A DNA stretch of 64,000 nucleotides from Moringa oleifera (taxonomy: Eukaryota > Streptophyta > Magnoliopsida > Brassicales > Moringaceae), in NCBI GenBank assembly GCA_021397835.1, contig JAJFZO010000731.1:186001-250000 (forward strand). The letters run 5' to 3'. Shown here in pieces: positions 49,592 through 63,765 of the stretch (position 1 is its first letter; each line of letters opens with the position of its first letter). The position numbers and the translations under genes are program-made. The notes below the pieces were generated by a model, which saw only the letters and a list, made by a program, of their open reading frames with translations, had not been told where the DNA came from and did not search any database.

Positions 49592-51681
49592 CCTTCATCA
49601 AAAATTCTACTGTTAGTCCTAGTCCAACTAAATTTCTATCGTTATACTACTACACTGCTACTGCTACTCTATACAGGCTACCACTGCTATATGCCAGTAC
49701 TACTCCTCTACGCTGCTGCTACTAGTGCCACTCCATTTAAGCTAGTATAGCTATACTGCAATTACTTCTCAATCCACTATTGTTATACAGCTATAGCTAC
49801 CCGTTTACACTCCTTTTGTTACTCATCAATATTGCTACTGCTCGTGCTTTTCTATCTAAACTGGAATTGCTACTCATCAAAGCTTTTATTACTATTGCTA
49901 CTCATCAAAACAACTATTACCACCGCTAATCAAGCCAAACTGTTGCTGCTAATCCATCATAGCTATTACTCTCTCCAAAGTGATATTGCTATGCTCTTAT
50001 TGCTTTTCTTTTAAATTACTAGTGTTACAACTACTCCATAAGCTGCTACACCTATACCAAAATTTCTGATCAATTCAAGCTCCTACTATTCTATTACAAC
50101 AACGGCTCAATTTTATTTGCCAGTCTTATTGCTGCTCATGAAAACTGCTACTCCTACTACTAATGTATCGAAACTGCTATTGCTATACTACTACTACTGC
50201 TTTCTCTGAATTCCTATTGCACAGCAACTGCTACAATGTTATACTGTTATTGGTATTGTTATAGTGTTACTTTTACTATTATTGTGTTCACTATTCCTTT
50301 TAAATAAACAATATGTTATTACCTAAAAAATATTAACGTACTCAAATGAGATTAGTAGCTTCTACTTACCAAATTGAGAATCCCAAATTTCATGATTGCT
50401 TTCCCTGGACTGCAAGTAAGAAATTCAATCATTTAGTTAAAAAATGAACCGTGCCATCAAACACATAGTTTTGAAAAAAAAAAAGAAAAATCAAAATAAC
50501 TTATCTTTACACAGAAGTAAGCCTACATGTTTGGTTCTGCTCTCCTAAAAGTCAAAAAATTATACAGCTCAACTTTAGTTCATAAAAATGTATAGTAAAA
50601 TGCTTCAACCATGATTGCTCAAGAAAGCTAACAATTTACCTGTAGTTTCCCATCAATTGGTTTCAAATCATCATCCAGGTCTTCTCCGGTTTAGTGAATA
50701 ACTAAAGAATAACCTTTTGGCCTCGTACTCTCTGCTTTTTTAAAATTAAAAGGGGTTAGCGGAAGCTGAGGATTTTCATGCCAGAAAATAGCCTTATTTC
50801 TTATTAAATATAGACAGATTATGAGATACTGCATTAAATAACTACAGAGAACAATTTAATGACCTATAGTATCGTACCAGCAATTTGCGAGACAGGAAAA
50901 CCAGCCCCGAATGCAACTTGCACAGCATAAAGTTTTACATCAACCATCCACTCCGTAATTGGGTGCTCCACCTGTATGCAATACTTGCTGACATTCATTA
51001 ATACTAAATATCTTAATAAGGTAGTTGGCAACCCATTTCAAATACAAAATGACTTGTGCCAAAACCTCAACAAAAATGAGGTCAAAACTTATCAACTTGA
51101 TTATCCGCATTCCAACTTAGAAATATCATCTATAAAGATAACGACATAAATGAATACATGCAAATAAAAATTATGAAGTATACCTCAGGGAACAGCCAGC
51201 AAAGTATACCTACGATACAAGATTGGGTACTAAAAAATAGTATTTATTGGTGTCTATGCTTTCAAGATACTCAATGGTTGCAGCCCAAAAATAATTAACC
51301 CTTTAACGAACATTTTAGTTGCTTGCTGAAGTTCCTTGATATTTTTCAAATGAGCCAATGTAATTTGACCATACACATCAAAAAGTAAAGATCTCATAAA
51401 AACATTCTCCATAAGGATAAAATCTGTTCTTCCCCTCTTATGGTTGGGAAGGTAGGATATAACTTGAATCCAATAAAAAAATTACAAAATAAGAAAAACA
51501 TTATACGTAATAACCAAATCTAAATTCAGTGGCAACAAAAAGAATGAACCTTCAGGTGCCTCCTCTTGATATTACAATCCCTGTAATGAAAAGCTGCAAC
51601 ATTTTCATAATGATCACAAAGAAGCTTAACCATTACATTTCAACTCTAGTTAGAAAATACAATACATACCTAAACTTCTCC
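49592..51681 (-). pseudogene. ACC1 array unit R3
   Basis: CTA/CTG block 49592-50290. Exon relics f (~50368), e (~50500), d (~50640-50800), c (~50875-50975), b (~51230-51380) and a (~51550-51645). Exon b has lost about 25 bases of the acceptor-proximal part that other units show as ctccttaataatctgt. Confidence 0.82.
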
Positions 51682-53850
51682 TCCATCAAAACTTTTACTG
51701 CTAGTCCTACTCCAACCAAACTTCTACATCTATACTACTGCAATGCTACAGCTACTCTATACAGGCTACCACTGCTACATGCTAGCATTACTCCTTTAAA
51801 CTATTGCTACTAGTGCCACTCCGTTTAAGCTACTACAGCTATACTGCAATTACTTCTTAATCTGAATTGCTATTGTTATACAGCTACAGCTACCCGTTTA
51901 AACTCCTCCTATTACACATCAAAACTGCTACCACTTGTGCTTTTCTATGTAAACTAGAAGTGCCACTCATGAAAGTTGCTACTACTACTGTTACTCATCA
52001 AAACTACTACTACCACTACTAATGAAGCTAAACTACTACTGTTAATCCATCATAACTGCTACTCTCTCCAAACTGCTATCCTCTTATTGCTTTTCTTTTA
52101 AACTACTAGTGTTACAACTACCCCATTTAGGCTGCTACACCTATATTGAAATTCCTAATCAATTCGAGCTCCTACTGATCTACCGCAATAGTTGCCCGAT
52201 TTAAATTGCCAATCTTACTGCTACTCATCAAAACTGTTACTTCCATTACTAATGCATCTAAACTGTTGCTGCTATACTACTACTGCTGCTCTCTCTGAAT
52301 TGCTGTTGCACTGCAACTGCTACAATGCTATACTATTATTAGCGTTGTTATAATGCTACTTCTACTATTATCGTGTTCACTATTCCTTTTAAGTAAATAG
52401 TATGTTATTACCTAAAAAATATTAAAGTATTCAAATGAGATTAGTAGCTTCTACTTACCAAACTGAGAATCCTAGATTTCATGATTGCCTTCCCTAGACT
52501 GCAAGAAAGAAATTCAATCATTTAGTAAGAAAATGAACCATGCTATCAAACACATAGTTTTGAAGAAAAGGAAAAAACAAAATAACTTATCTTTACACAA
52601 AAGTAAGCCCACATATTTGGTTCAGCTCTTCTAAAAGTCAAAGAATTATGCAGCTTAACTCTAGTTCATAAAAATATGCAATAAAATGCATCAACCATAA
52701 TTGCTCAAGAAAGCTAACAATTTATCAGTAATTTCCCATCATTGGGCTTCAAATCATCATTCGAGTCTTTTCTTGTCTAGTGAATAGCTAAAGAATAACC
52801 TTTTGGCCTCGTATTCTCTGCTTTTTCAAAATTAAAAGGGATTAGCGGTAGCTGAGGATTTTCAAGCCATAAAACAGCCTTATTTCTTATTAAATATTGG
52901 CATAGATTATGATATACTGCATTAAATAACTACAGAGAACAATTTAACCAACTATACTATCATACCGGTAATTTGTGAGAGAGGAACATCGGCCCCGAAT
53001 GCAACTTGCGTAGCAAAAAGTTTTACATCAAAAATCCACTCTGTAATTGGGTGCTCCACCAGTATGCAATACTTGCTGACATTCATTAACACTAAAAGTC
53101 TTAATAAGGTAGCTAGCAAGCCATTTTAAATACAAAACAACTTATGCCAAAACCACAATAAAAACGAGGTCAAAACTTGTCAACCTGATTGTTCGCATCC
53201 CAAGTTAGAAATATCATCCACAAAGATATCGACATGAATGAACATACGCAGATAAAAATTATGAAGTATACTTGAGGGAACAGCCAGCAAAGTATACCTG
53301 GGATACAAGATCGAGTACTAAAAAATAGTATTTGTTGAGGTCCATCTTTTGAGACACTCAACAGTTGCAGGTCAAAAATAATTAACCATTTAGCGAACCA
53401 TTTAGTTGCTTATTAAAATTCTTTGATAGTTTTCAAAGGAGCCAACGTAATTTGACCCTCCACAATAATCTGCACGATACATATTAAAAAGTAAAGATCT
53501 CACAAAAACATTCTCCAAAAGGATAAATGCTATTCTTCCCATTTTATGGTTGGGAAGGCAGGATATAACTTGAATTCAATAAAAAATAGCAAAATAAGAA
53601 AAATATTATAAAATGGGAAGGCAGGATATAACTTGAATTCAATAAAAAATAGCAAAATAAGAAAAATATTATACATAGTAACCAAATTAAAATTCAGTGA
53701 CAACAAAAAGAATGAACGTTCTGATGCCTCTTCTCGATATTACAGTCCGTGCAATGAAAAGCTGCAACATTTTCATAATGATCATAAAGTAGCTAAACCA
53801 CTACATTTCAACTCTAGTTAGAAAATGCGATACATATCTAAACTTCTCCT
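51682..53850 (-). pseudogene. ACC1 array unit R4 with a 63-bp tandem duplication
   Basis: CTA/CTG block 51682-52385. Exon relics f, e, d (~52730-52890), c (~52970-53075), b (~53320-53490) and a (~53718-53815). A 63-bp segment starting gggaaggcaggatataact at 53552 is repeated at 53615. Confidence 0.82.
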
Positions 53851-55947
53851 CCATCAAAACTTCTACTGCTAGTCCTACTCAAACCAAACTTCTACTGTTA
53901 TACTACTGCACGGCTATTGCTACTATATCCAGGCTACCACTACTATATGTCAGTGCTACTCCTCTAAACTGCTGCTGTTAGTGCCATTCCGTTTAATCTA
54001 CTGCAGCTATACTGCAATTACTTCTCAATCCGAACTGCTATTGCTATACAGCTACAGCTACCCATTTAAACCCGTTTTATTACTCATCAAAACTGCTATT
54101 GCTCGTACTTTTCTATCTAAACTGGAATTGCTACTCATGAAAGCTGCTACTACTACTGCTACTCATCAAAACTGCTACTACCATTGCTAATCAAGCTAAA
54201 CTGCTGCTGTAAGCCATCATAACTGCTACTCTCCCCAAATTGCTACTACTATACTCTTATTGCTTTTCTTTTAAACTGCTAGTGTTACAACTACTCCATT
54301 TAACCTGCTACACCTATATCAAAATTGCTAATCAATTCGTGCTCTTACTGCTATACGGCAACAACTGCTCGATTTAAATTGCCAGTCTTATTGCTACTCA
54401 TCAAAACTGCTACTCGCACTATTAGTGCATCTAAATTGCTGCTACTATACTACTACTGTTGCTCTCTCTTAATTGCTATTGCACTGTAACTGCTACAATG
54501 TTATACTGCTATCGGTGTTGTTATAGTGCTACTTTTACTATTATCATGTTCACTATTCCTTTTAAATAGAGAGCAGGTTATTACCTAAAAAATATTAACA
54601 TACTCAAATGAGATTAGTAGCTTCTACTTACCAATTTGAGAATCTCAGATTTCACGATTGCCTCCCCTAGACTGCAAGTAAGAAATTCAATCGTTTAGTT
54701 AGAAAATGAACCATGCAATCAAACACAGTTTTAAAAAAAAAGGAAAAAACAAAATAATGTATTGTTACACAGAAGTAAGCACACATATTTCGTTCAACTC
54801 TCCTAAAAGTCAAAGAATTATGCAACTCAACTCTAGTTCATAAAAATGTGCAATAAAAGGCGTCACCATGATTGGTCAAGAAAGCTAACAATTTACCTAT
54901 AGTTTCTCATCAGTGAGTTTCAAATCAACATCCAGGTCTTTTCCAGTCTAGTGAACAGCTAAAGAATAACCTTTTTGCCTCGCGCTCTCTGTTTTTTCAA
55001 AATTAAAAGGGGTTAGCGGTAGCTGAGGATTTTCATCCAAAAAATAACCTTATTTCTTATTAAATATAAGCATAGATTATGAGATACTGCATTAAATAAC
55101 TACGGAGAACAATTTAACGAACTATACTATCGTACTAGTAATTTAAGAGAGAGGAACATCAACCCCGAATGCAACTTGCACAATAGAAAATTTTACATCA
55201 ACAATCCGTTCCGTAATAAGGTGCTATACCTGTATGCAATACTTGCTGACTGTCATTGACACTAAACATCCTAACAAGGTAGCTGGCAAGCCATTTCAAA
55301 TACAAAATGACTTGTGCCAAAACCACAACAAAAACAAGGTCAAAACTTATCAACCTGATTGTCAGCATCCCAAGTTAGAAATATCATCTATAAAGATATC
55401 GACATGAATGAATAAACGCAAATAAAAATTATGAAGTATACCTGAGGGAACAGCCAGCAAAGTATACCTGCGATACAAGATTAGGAACTAGAAAATACCA
55501 TTTATCGGTGTCTATACTTTCAAGATACTCAACAGTTACAACTCAGAAATAATTAACCATTTGGTGAACCTTTTAGTTGCTTGCTGAAGTTTCTTAATAG
55601 TTTTTAAAGGAGCCCATGTAATTTGACCCTCCATAATAATCTGTATTATACACATTAAAAAGTAAAGATCTCATAAAAACGTTCTCCAAAAAGATAAAAG
55701 CTATTCTTCCACTCTTATTGTTGGATATAACTTGAATTCAATAAAAAATAATAAAATAAAAAAAATATTATACGTAATAACCAAATCTAAATTTAATAAC
55801 AAAAAAAAGAATGAACCTTCAGGTGCTTCCTCTCGATATTACAATCCCTGCAATGAGAAGCTTCAACATTTTCATAATGATCACAAAGTAACTGAACCAA
55901 CACATTTCAAGTCTAGTTAGAAAATACGATACACATCTAAACTTCTC
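53851..55947 (-). pseudogene. ACC1 array unit R5
   Basis: CTA/CTG block 53851-54550. Exon relics f, e, d (~54890-55050), c (~55130-55235), b (~55490-55660) and a (~55816-55915). Stops occur in several exons. Confidence 0.82.
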
Positions 55948-56701
55948 CTCCGTCAAAACTTCTGCTGCTAGTCCTACTCCAACCAATACACATCTAAACT
56001 TCTCCTCCGTCAAAACTTCTGCTACTAGTCGTACTCCAACCAAAATTCTACCGCTATACTACTACAATACTACTACTCTATCCAAGCTACCACTGCTATA
56101 TGCCAGTGCTACTCCTCTAAACTGCTGCTGCTAGTGCCACTTTGTTTAAGCTACTACAGCTATACTGCAATTACTTCTCAATCCGAACTGTTATTGTTAT
56201 ATAGCTACAGCTACCCGTTTAAACTCCTTCTATTACTCATCAAAACTGCTACGGCTTGTGCCTTTCTACCTAAACTGGAATTGTTACACATGAAAGCTCA
56301 AAAATAATTAACCATTTAGCGAACTTTTAAGTTGCTTGCCGAAGTTCCTTGATAGTTTTCAAAGGAACCAATGCAATTTGACGCTCTTTAATAATCTGTA
56401 CCATACACATTAAAAAGTAAAGATTTCATACAAAAAGATAAATGCTATTCTTCCCCCTTTATGGTTGGGAAGGTAGGATATAACTTGAATTCAATAAAAA
56501 ATAGCAAAATCAGAAAAATATTATACGTAATAACCAAATCTAAATTCAGTGACAACAAAAAGAATGAACCTTCTGGTGCCTCCTCTCGATATTACAATCT
56601 TTGCAACGAAAAGCTGCAATAATTTCATAATGATCACAAAGCAGCTGAACCACTACATTTCAACTCTAGTTAAAAAATACGATACATATCTGAACTTCTC
56701 C
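55948..56701 (-). pseudogene. Short ACC1 array unit R6 (exons c-f deleted) with a 57-bp duplication
   Basis: It starts with a 57-bp tandem duplication (acacatctaaacttctcc at 55931 and 55988). A truncated CTA/CTG block then runs to about 56297 and jumps from tacacatgaaagct straight to exon b (~56300-56420). Exon a follows (~56570-56665). About 1.35 kb is missing relative to a full unit. Confidence 0.8.
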
Positions 56702-58804
56702 TCCGTCAAAACCTCTGCTGCTAGTCCTACTCCAACCAAACTTCAACCGCTATACCACTGCACTGTCATTGCTACTCTATCCAAGCTGCCACTGCTATAT
56801 GCTAGTGCTACTCCTCTAAACTGCTGCTACTAGTGCCACTTCATTTAAGCTACTACAGCTATACTGAAATAACTTCTCAATTTGAACTGCTATTGTTATA
56901 CAGCTACAGCTACCCATTTAAACTCCTTTTATTACTCATCAAAACTGCTACTGCTTATGCTTTTCTATCTAAACTTGAATTGCTACTCATGAAAGCTTCT
57001 ACTACTACTGCTACTTGTCCAAACTGCTATTACCGTTGCTAATCAAGTTAAATTGCTACTGCTAATCCATCACAGCAACTACTCTCTCTGAATTGCTACT
57101 GTTATACTCTTATTACTTTTCTTTTAAACTTCTAGTCTTACAACTACTCCATTTAAGCTGCTACACCAGTACCGAAATTACTAATCAATTCGAGCTCCTA
57201 CTGCTCTACTATAATGATTGCTCGATTTAAATTACCAGTCTTACTGCTACTCATCAGAACTGCTACTCCTACTACTAATGCATCTAAACTACTACTGCTA
57301 TACTACTACTGCTCTTCTCTCTGAATTACTATTACACTGTAACTATTATAATGTTGTACTGCTATTGGTATTGTTATAGTGCTACTTTTACTATTATCGT
57401 GTTCACTATTCCTTTTAAATAAACAGTATGTTATTATCTAAAAAATATTAACGTACTCGAATGAGATTAGTAGCTTCTACTTACCAAATTGAGAATCCCA
57501 GATTTCATGATTGCCTCCCTTGGACTGCAAGTAAGAAATTCAATCATTTAGTTAGAAAATGAACCATGCAATCAAACATAGTTTTGAAAAAAATTAAAAA
57601 AAAAACAAAATAACTTATATTTACAGAGAAGTAAGCCCACATATTTGGTTTCACTCTCCTAAAAGTCAAAGAATTATGTAGCTCAACTCTAGTTCATAAA
57701 AATGGGCAACAAAATAAATCAACTATGATTACTCTAAAAAGCTGACAATTTACCTGTAGTTTCCAATCAGTGGGTTTCAAATTATCATCCGGGTCTTCTC
57801 TCGTCTAGTGAAAAGCTAAAGAATAACCTTTTGGCCTTGTACTCTCTGCTTTTTCCAAATTATAAGGGGTTAGTGGTAGCTGAGGATTTTCATGCCAGAA
57901 AATAGCCTTATTTCTTATTAAATATAGGCATAGATTTTAGATACTGCGTCAAATAACAACGAAGAACAATTTAATGAAATATACTATCGTAGCAATAATT
58001 TGCGAGAGAGGAACACCGGCCCCGAATGTAGCTTGCGCAGCATAAAGTTTTACATTAACAATCCACTCCGTAATTGGATGCTTCACCTGCATGCAATACT
58101 TACTGACATTCATTAACACTAAACATCATAATAAGGTAGCTGGCAAGCCATTTCAAATACAAAACGCCTTATGCCAAAACCACAACAAAAACGAGGTTAA
58201 AACCTATCAACTTGATTATCCGCATCCTAAGTTAGAAATATCATCTATAAAGATATCGACATGAATGAATACATGCAAATAAAAATTATGAAGTATACCT
58301 GAGGGAACAGCTAGCAAAGTATACCTGCGATACAAGATTGGGTATCAAAAAATAGCATTTGTTGGTGTCTATGCTTTCAAGATACTCAACAGTTGCAGCT
58401 TAAAAATAGTTAACCATTTGGCGAACCTTTTAGTTACTTGCTGAAGTTTATTGATAGTTTTCAAAGGAGCCAATATAATTTGACCCTCCTTAATAATCTG
58501 TACCATACATATTAAAAAGTAAAGATCTCATACAAAAGGATAAATGATATTCTTCCCCTCTTATGGTTGGGAAGGTAGGACATAACTTGAATTCAATAAA
58601 AAAATAGCAAAATAAGAAAAATGTTATACGTAATAACCAAATCTAAATCCAATGACAACAAAAAAGAATGAACCTTCTGGTGCTTCCTCTTGATATTACA
58701 ATCCCTGTAATGGAAAGTTGCAACATTTTCATAATGATTACAAAGTAGCTGAGCCACTACATTTCAACTCTAGTTAGAAAATACGATGCATAGCTAAACT
58801 TCTC
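56702..58804 (-). pseudogene. ACC1 array unit R7
   Basis: CTA/CTG block 56702-57410. Exon relics f (~57485), e (~57615), d (~57752-57905), c (~57990-58090), b (~58345-58520) and a (~58675-58770). Typical of the homogenised core units. Confidence 0.82.
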
Positions 58805-60866
58805 CTCCGTCAAAACCTCTGCTGCTAGTCCTACTCCAACCAAACTTCTACCGCTATACTACTGCACTACTACAGCTACTCTATCCAAGCTACCACTGCT
58901 ATATCCCAGTAATACTCCTCTAAATTGCTACTGCTAGTGGCACTTCGTTTATACTACTACAGCTATACTGCAATTACTTCTCAGTCCGAACTGCTATTGT
59001 TATACAGCTACAGCTGCCCGTTTGAACTCCTTCTATTACTCATCAAACAGTTACTGCTTGTGCTTTTCTATCTAAACTTGAATTGCTACTCATGAAAGCT
59101 TATACTACTACGGCTACTCATCAAAACTGCTATTATCACTGCTAATCAAGTTAAACTGCTACTGTTAATCCATCATAGCTACTACTCTCTCCGAATTGCT
59201 ACTGTTACACCCTTATTACTTTTCTTTTAAACTTTTAGTGTTACAACTACTCCATTTAAGCAGCTACTCCAGTACCGAAATCGCTAATAAATTCGATCTC
59301 CTACTACTCTATTGGAATGAGTGCTCGATTTAAATTGCCAGTCTTACTGCTACTCATCACAACTGCTACTGCTATACTACTACTGCTCATCTCGCTGAAT
59401 TACTATTACACTGCAACTACTACAATGCTATACTGCTATTGGTATTGTTATAATGCTACTTTTACTATTATCGTGCTCACTATGCATTTTAAATAAACAG
59501 TATGTTATTACCTAAAAAATATTAACGTACTCGAATGAGATTAGTAGCTATTGGATCCCAGATTTCATGATTGCCTCCCTTGGACTGCAAGTAAAAAATT
59601 CAATCATTTAGCTAGAAAATTAACCATGCTATCAAACATATAGTTTTAAAAAAAAGCAAAATAACAAAATAACTAATCTTTACACAGAAGTAAGCCCACA
59701 TATTTGGTTCAGCTCTCTTGAAAGTCAAAGAATTATGCAGCCCAACTCTAGTTCATAAAAATAGGCAATAAAATACATCAACTATGATTGCTCAAGAAAG
59801 GTGACAATTTACCTGTAGTTTCCCATCAGTGGATTTCAAATCATAATCTGGGTCTTCTCCTGTCTAGTGAAAAGCTAAAGAATAACCTTTTGGCCTCATG
59901 CTCTCTGCTTTTTCAAAATTATAAGGGGTTAGCTGTAGCTGACGATTTTCAAGCTAGAAAATAGCTTTATTTCTTATTAAATAGAGGCATAGATTTGAGA
60001 TACTGCATTAAATAACTACAAAGAAAAGTTTAATGAAATATACTATCGTACCAGTAATTTGCGAGAGAGGAACACCGGCCCCGAATGCAACTTGCGCAGC
60101 ATAAATTTTTACATTAACAATCCACTTCGTAATTGGGTGCTTCACCTGTATGCAATGCTTGCTAACATTCATTAATACTAATCATCTTAATAAGGTAGTT
60201 GGCAAACCATTTCAAATACAAAACTCCTTATGTCAAAACCACAACAAAAACGAGGTCAAAACTTATAAACTTGATTATCCACATCCCAAGTCAAAAATAT
60301 CATCTATAAAGATATCGACATCAATGAATACATGCAAATAAAAATTATGAAGTATACCTGAGGGAACAGCCAGCAAAGTATACCTGCGACATAAGATTGG
60401 GTATTAGAAAATAGTATTTATTGGTGTCCATGCTTTTAAGATACTCAATAGTTGCAGTTTAAAAATAATTAACCATTTAGCGAACCTTTTAGTTGCTTGC
60501 TGAAGTTCCTTGATAGTTTTTAAAAGTGCCAATGTAATTTGACCATCCTTAATAATCTGTACCATACACATTAAAAAGTAAAGATCTCATACAGAAGGAT
60601 AAATGCTATTCTTCCCTTCTTATGGTTGGGAAGGCAGGATATAACTTGAATTTAATAAAAAAATTACAAAATAAGAAAATATTATACGTGATAACCAAAT
60701 CTAAATTCAGTGACAACAAAAAAGAAGGAATCTTCTAGTGCCTCCTCTCGATATTACAATCCCTGCAATGAAAAGCTGCAACATTTTCATAATGACCACA
60801 AAGTAGCTGAACCACTACATTTCAAATCTAGTTAGAAAATACGATGCATATCTAAACATCTCCTCC
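58805..60866 (-). pseudogene. ACC1 array unit R8
   Basis: CTA/CTG block 58805-59490. Exon relics f (partly deleted near 59550), e, d (~59815-59970), c (~60050-60150), b (~60400-60580) and a (~60735-60830). The exon f donor region is shortened (agattagtagctattggatccc). Confidence 0.82.
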
Positions 60867-63765
60867 GTCAAAACCTGTGCCGTTAGTCCTACTCCAACCA
60901 AACTTCTACCGCTATACTACTGCACTGCTACTGCTACTCTATCCAAGCTACCACTGCTATATGCCAGTGCTACTCCTCTAAATTGCTACTGCTAGTGCCA
61001 CTTCGTTTATGCAACTAAAGCTATACTGCAATTACTTCTCAATCCGAACTGCTATTGTTATACAACTACAACTACCCGTTTAAACTCCTTCCATTACTCA
61101 TCAAAACTGCTATTGCTTATACTTTTCTATCTAAACTTGAATTGCTACTCATGAAAGCTTCTACTACTATTGCTGCTCATCAAAACTGCTATTACCGCTG
61201 CTAATCAAGTTAAACTGCTACTACTAATCCATCATAGCTACTACTCTCTCCGAATTGCTACTGTTATACTCTCATTGCTTTTTTTTTAAACTTCTAGTGT
61301 TACAACTACTCCATTTAGGCTGCTACACCAGTACCGAAATACCTAATGTTTAAACTCCTTTTATTATTCATCAAAACTGCTACTGCTTGCTAATCAAGTT
61401 AAACTGCTACTGCTAATCCATCATAGCTACTACTCTCTCCGAATTGCTATTGTTATACTTTTATTACTTTTCTTTTAAACTTCTGGTGTTATAACTACTC
61501 CATTTAAGCTTTTACACTTACACCGAAATTGCTAATCAATTCGAGCTCCTACTGCTCTACTGCAACGACTACTCGATTTAAATTGCCAGTCTTACTACTA
61601 CTCATCAAAACTGCTACTCCCACTACTAATGCGTCTAAACTGCTACTGCTATACTACAACTGCTCGTCTATCTGAATTACTATTACACAGCAACTGCTAC
61701 AATGCTATACTGCTATTGTTATTGTTATAGTGCTACTTTTACTATTATCGTGTTCACTATTCCTTTTAAATAAACAGTATGTTATTACCTAAAAAATATT
61801 AACGTACACAAATGAGATTAGTAGCTTCTACTTACCAAATTGAGAATCCCAGCTTTCATGATTGCGTCCCCTGGACTGTAAGTAAGAAATTCAATCATTT
61901 AGTTAGAAAATGAACCATACTATCCAACATATAGTTTTGAAAAAAAAGCAAAATAACAAAATAACTTATCTTTACACTGAAGTAAGCCCACATATTTGGT
62001 TCAACTCTCCTGAAAGTCAAAGAATTATGTAGCCCAACTCTAGTTCATAAAAATGGGCAATAAACTACATCAACTATGATTGCTCAAGAAAGGTGACAAT
62101 TTAACTGTAGTTTCCCATTAGTGAGTTTCAAATCATCATCCGGTCTTCTCCTGTCTAGTCAATACCTAAAGAATAACCAATTGGCCTCGTACCCTCTGCT
62201 TTTTCCAAATTAAAAAGGGTTAGCAGTAGCCGAGGATTTTCATGCCAGAAAGTAGCCTTATTTCTTATTAAATATGGGCATAGATTTGAGATACTGCGTT
62301 AAATAACTACGGAGAACAATGTAATGAAATACACTATCGTACCAGTAATTTGCGAGAGAGCAACATCGGCCCTGAATGCAACATGTGCAGCACAAAGTTT
62401 TACATCAACAATCCACTCCGTAATTGGGTGCTTCACCTGTATGCAATACTTTCTGACATTCATTAACACTAAACATCTTAATAAGGTAGCTGGCAAGCCA
62501 TTTCAAATACAAAACACCTTATGCCAAAACCACAACAAAAACGAGGTCAAAACGAAATAACTAATCTTTACACAGAAGTAAGCCCACATATTTGTTCAGC
62601 CCTCCTGAAAGTCAAAGAATTATGCAGCCCAAATCTTGTTCATAAAAATGGGCAATAAAATATATCAACTATGATTGCTCAAGAAAGGTGACAATTTACC
62701 TGCAGTTTCCCATCAGTGGGTTTCAAATCATCATTTGGTCTTCTCTTGTCTAGTGAATAGCTAAAGAATAACCTTTTGGCCTCGTACTCTCTGCTTTTTC
62801 CAAATTAAAAGGGGTTAGCGGTAGCTGCGGATTTTCATGCCAGAAAATAGCCTTATTTCTTATTAAATATGGGTATAGATTTGACATACTGCGTTAAATA
62901 ACTACGGAGAACAATTTAATGAGATATATTATCGTACTAGTAATTTGCAAGAGAGGAACATCGGCTCCGAATGCAACATGTGCAGCATAAAGTTTTACAT
63001 CAACAATCCACTCTGTAATTGGGTACTTCACCTGTATGCAATACTTTCTGACATTCATTAACACTAAACATCTTAATAAGGTAGCTGGCAAGCCATTTCA
63101 AAAACAAAGCGGCTGATGCCAAAACCACAACAAAAACGAGGTCAAAACTTATCAACCTGATTTTTCGCATCCCAAGTCAGAAATATCATCTATAAAAGAT
63201 ATTGATATGAATGAATACATGCAAATAAAAATTATGAAGTATACCCGAGGGAACAGCAAGCAAAGTATCCCTGCGATACAAGATTGGGTATTAAAAAATG
63301 GCATTTATTAGTGTCCATGCTTTCAAGATACTCAACAGTTGCAACTCAAAAGTAATTAACCATTTAACGAACCTTTTAGTTGCTTGCTGAAGTTCCTTGA
63401 TAGTTTTCAAAGGGGCCAATATAATTTGACCCTCCTTAATAATCTGTACCACACACTTTAAAAAGTAAAGATCTAATAAAAACATTCTCAGAAAGGATAA
63501 ATGCTATTCTTCCCCTCTTCATGGTTGGAAAGGTAGGATATAACTTGAATTCAATAAAAAAAAATAGCAAAACAAGACAAATATTATACGTAATAACCAA
63601 ATCAAAATTCAGTGTCAACAAACAGAATGAACCTTCTGGTGACTCTTCTCAATATTAAAATCCCTGCAATGAAAAGCTGCAACATTTTCATAATGATCAC
63701 AAAGTAGCTGAATCACTATATTTCAACTCTAGTTAGAAAATACGATACATATCTAAACTTTTCCT
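60867..63765 (-). pseudogene. Enlarged ACC1 array unit R9 with internal duplications
   Basis: The CTA/CTG block is extended to ~61760 by a partial repeat near 61340-61530 (gtttaaactccttttattat ...). Exons f, e, d and c run to ~62550. The stretch from exon e to past exon c (~61960-62555) is then repeated at ~62560-63145, about 595 bp later. As a result the exon c frame (AAHVAFxADV, TEWIVDVKL) occurs at both 62299-62496 and 62894-63091. Exon b is at 63291-63470 and exon a at ~63630-63730. Confidence 0.85.

Noticed and set aside
62299..63091. Two near-identical 65-codon minus-strand frames as a possible conserved small protein
   Set aside because: They are exon c of ACC1 plus its flanks, duplicated with the unit. 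The start codon lies in intron-like sequence.
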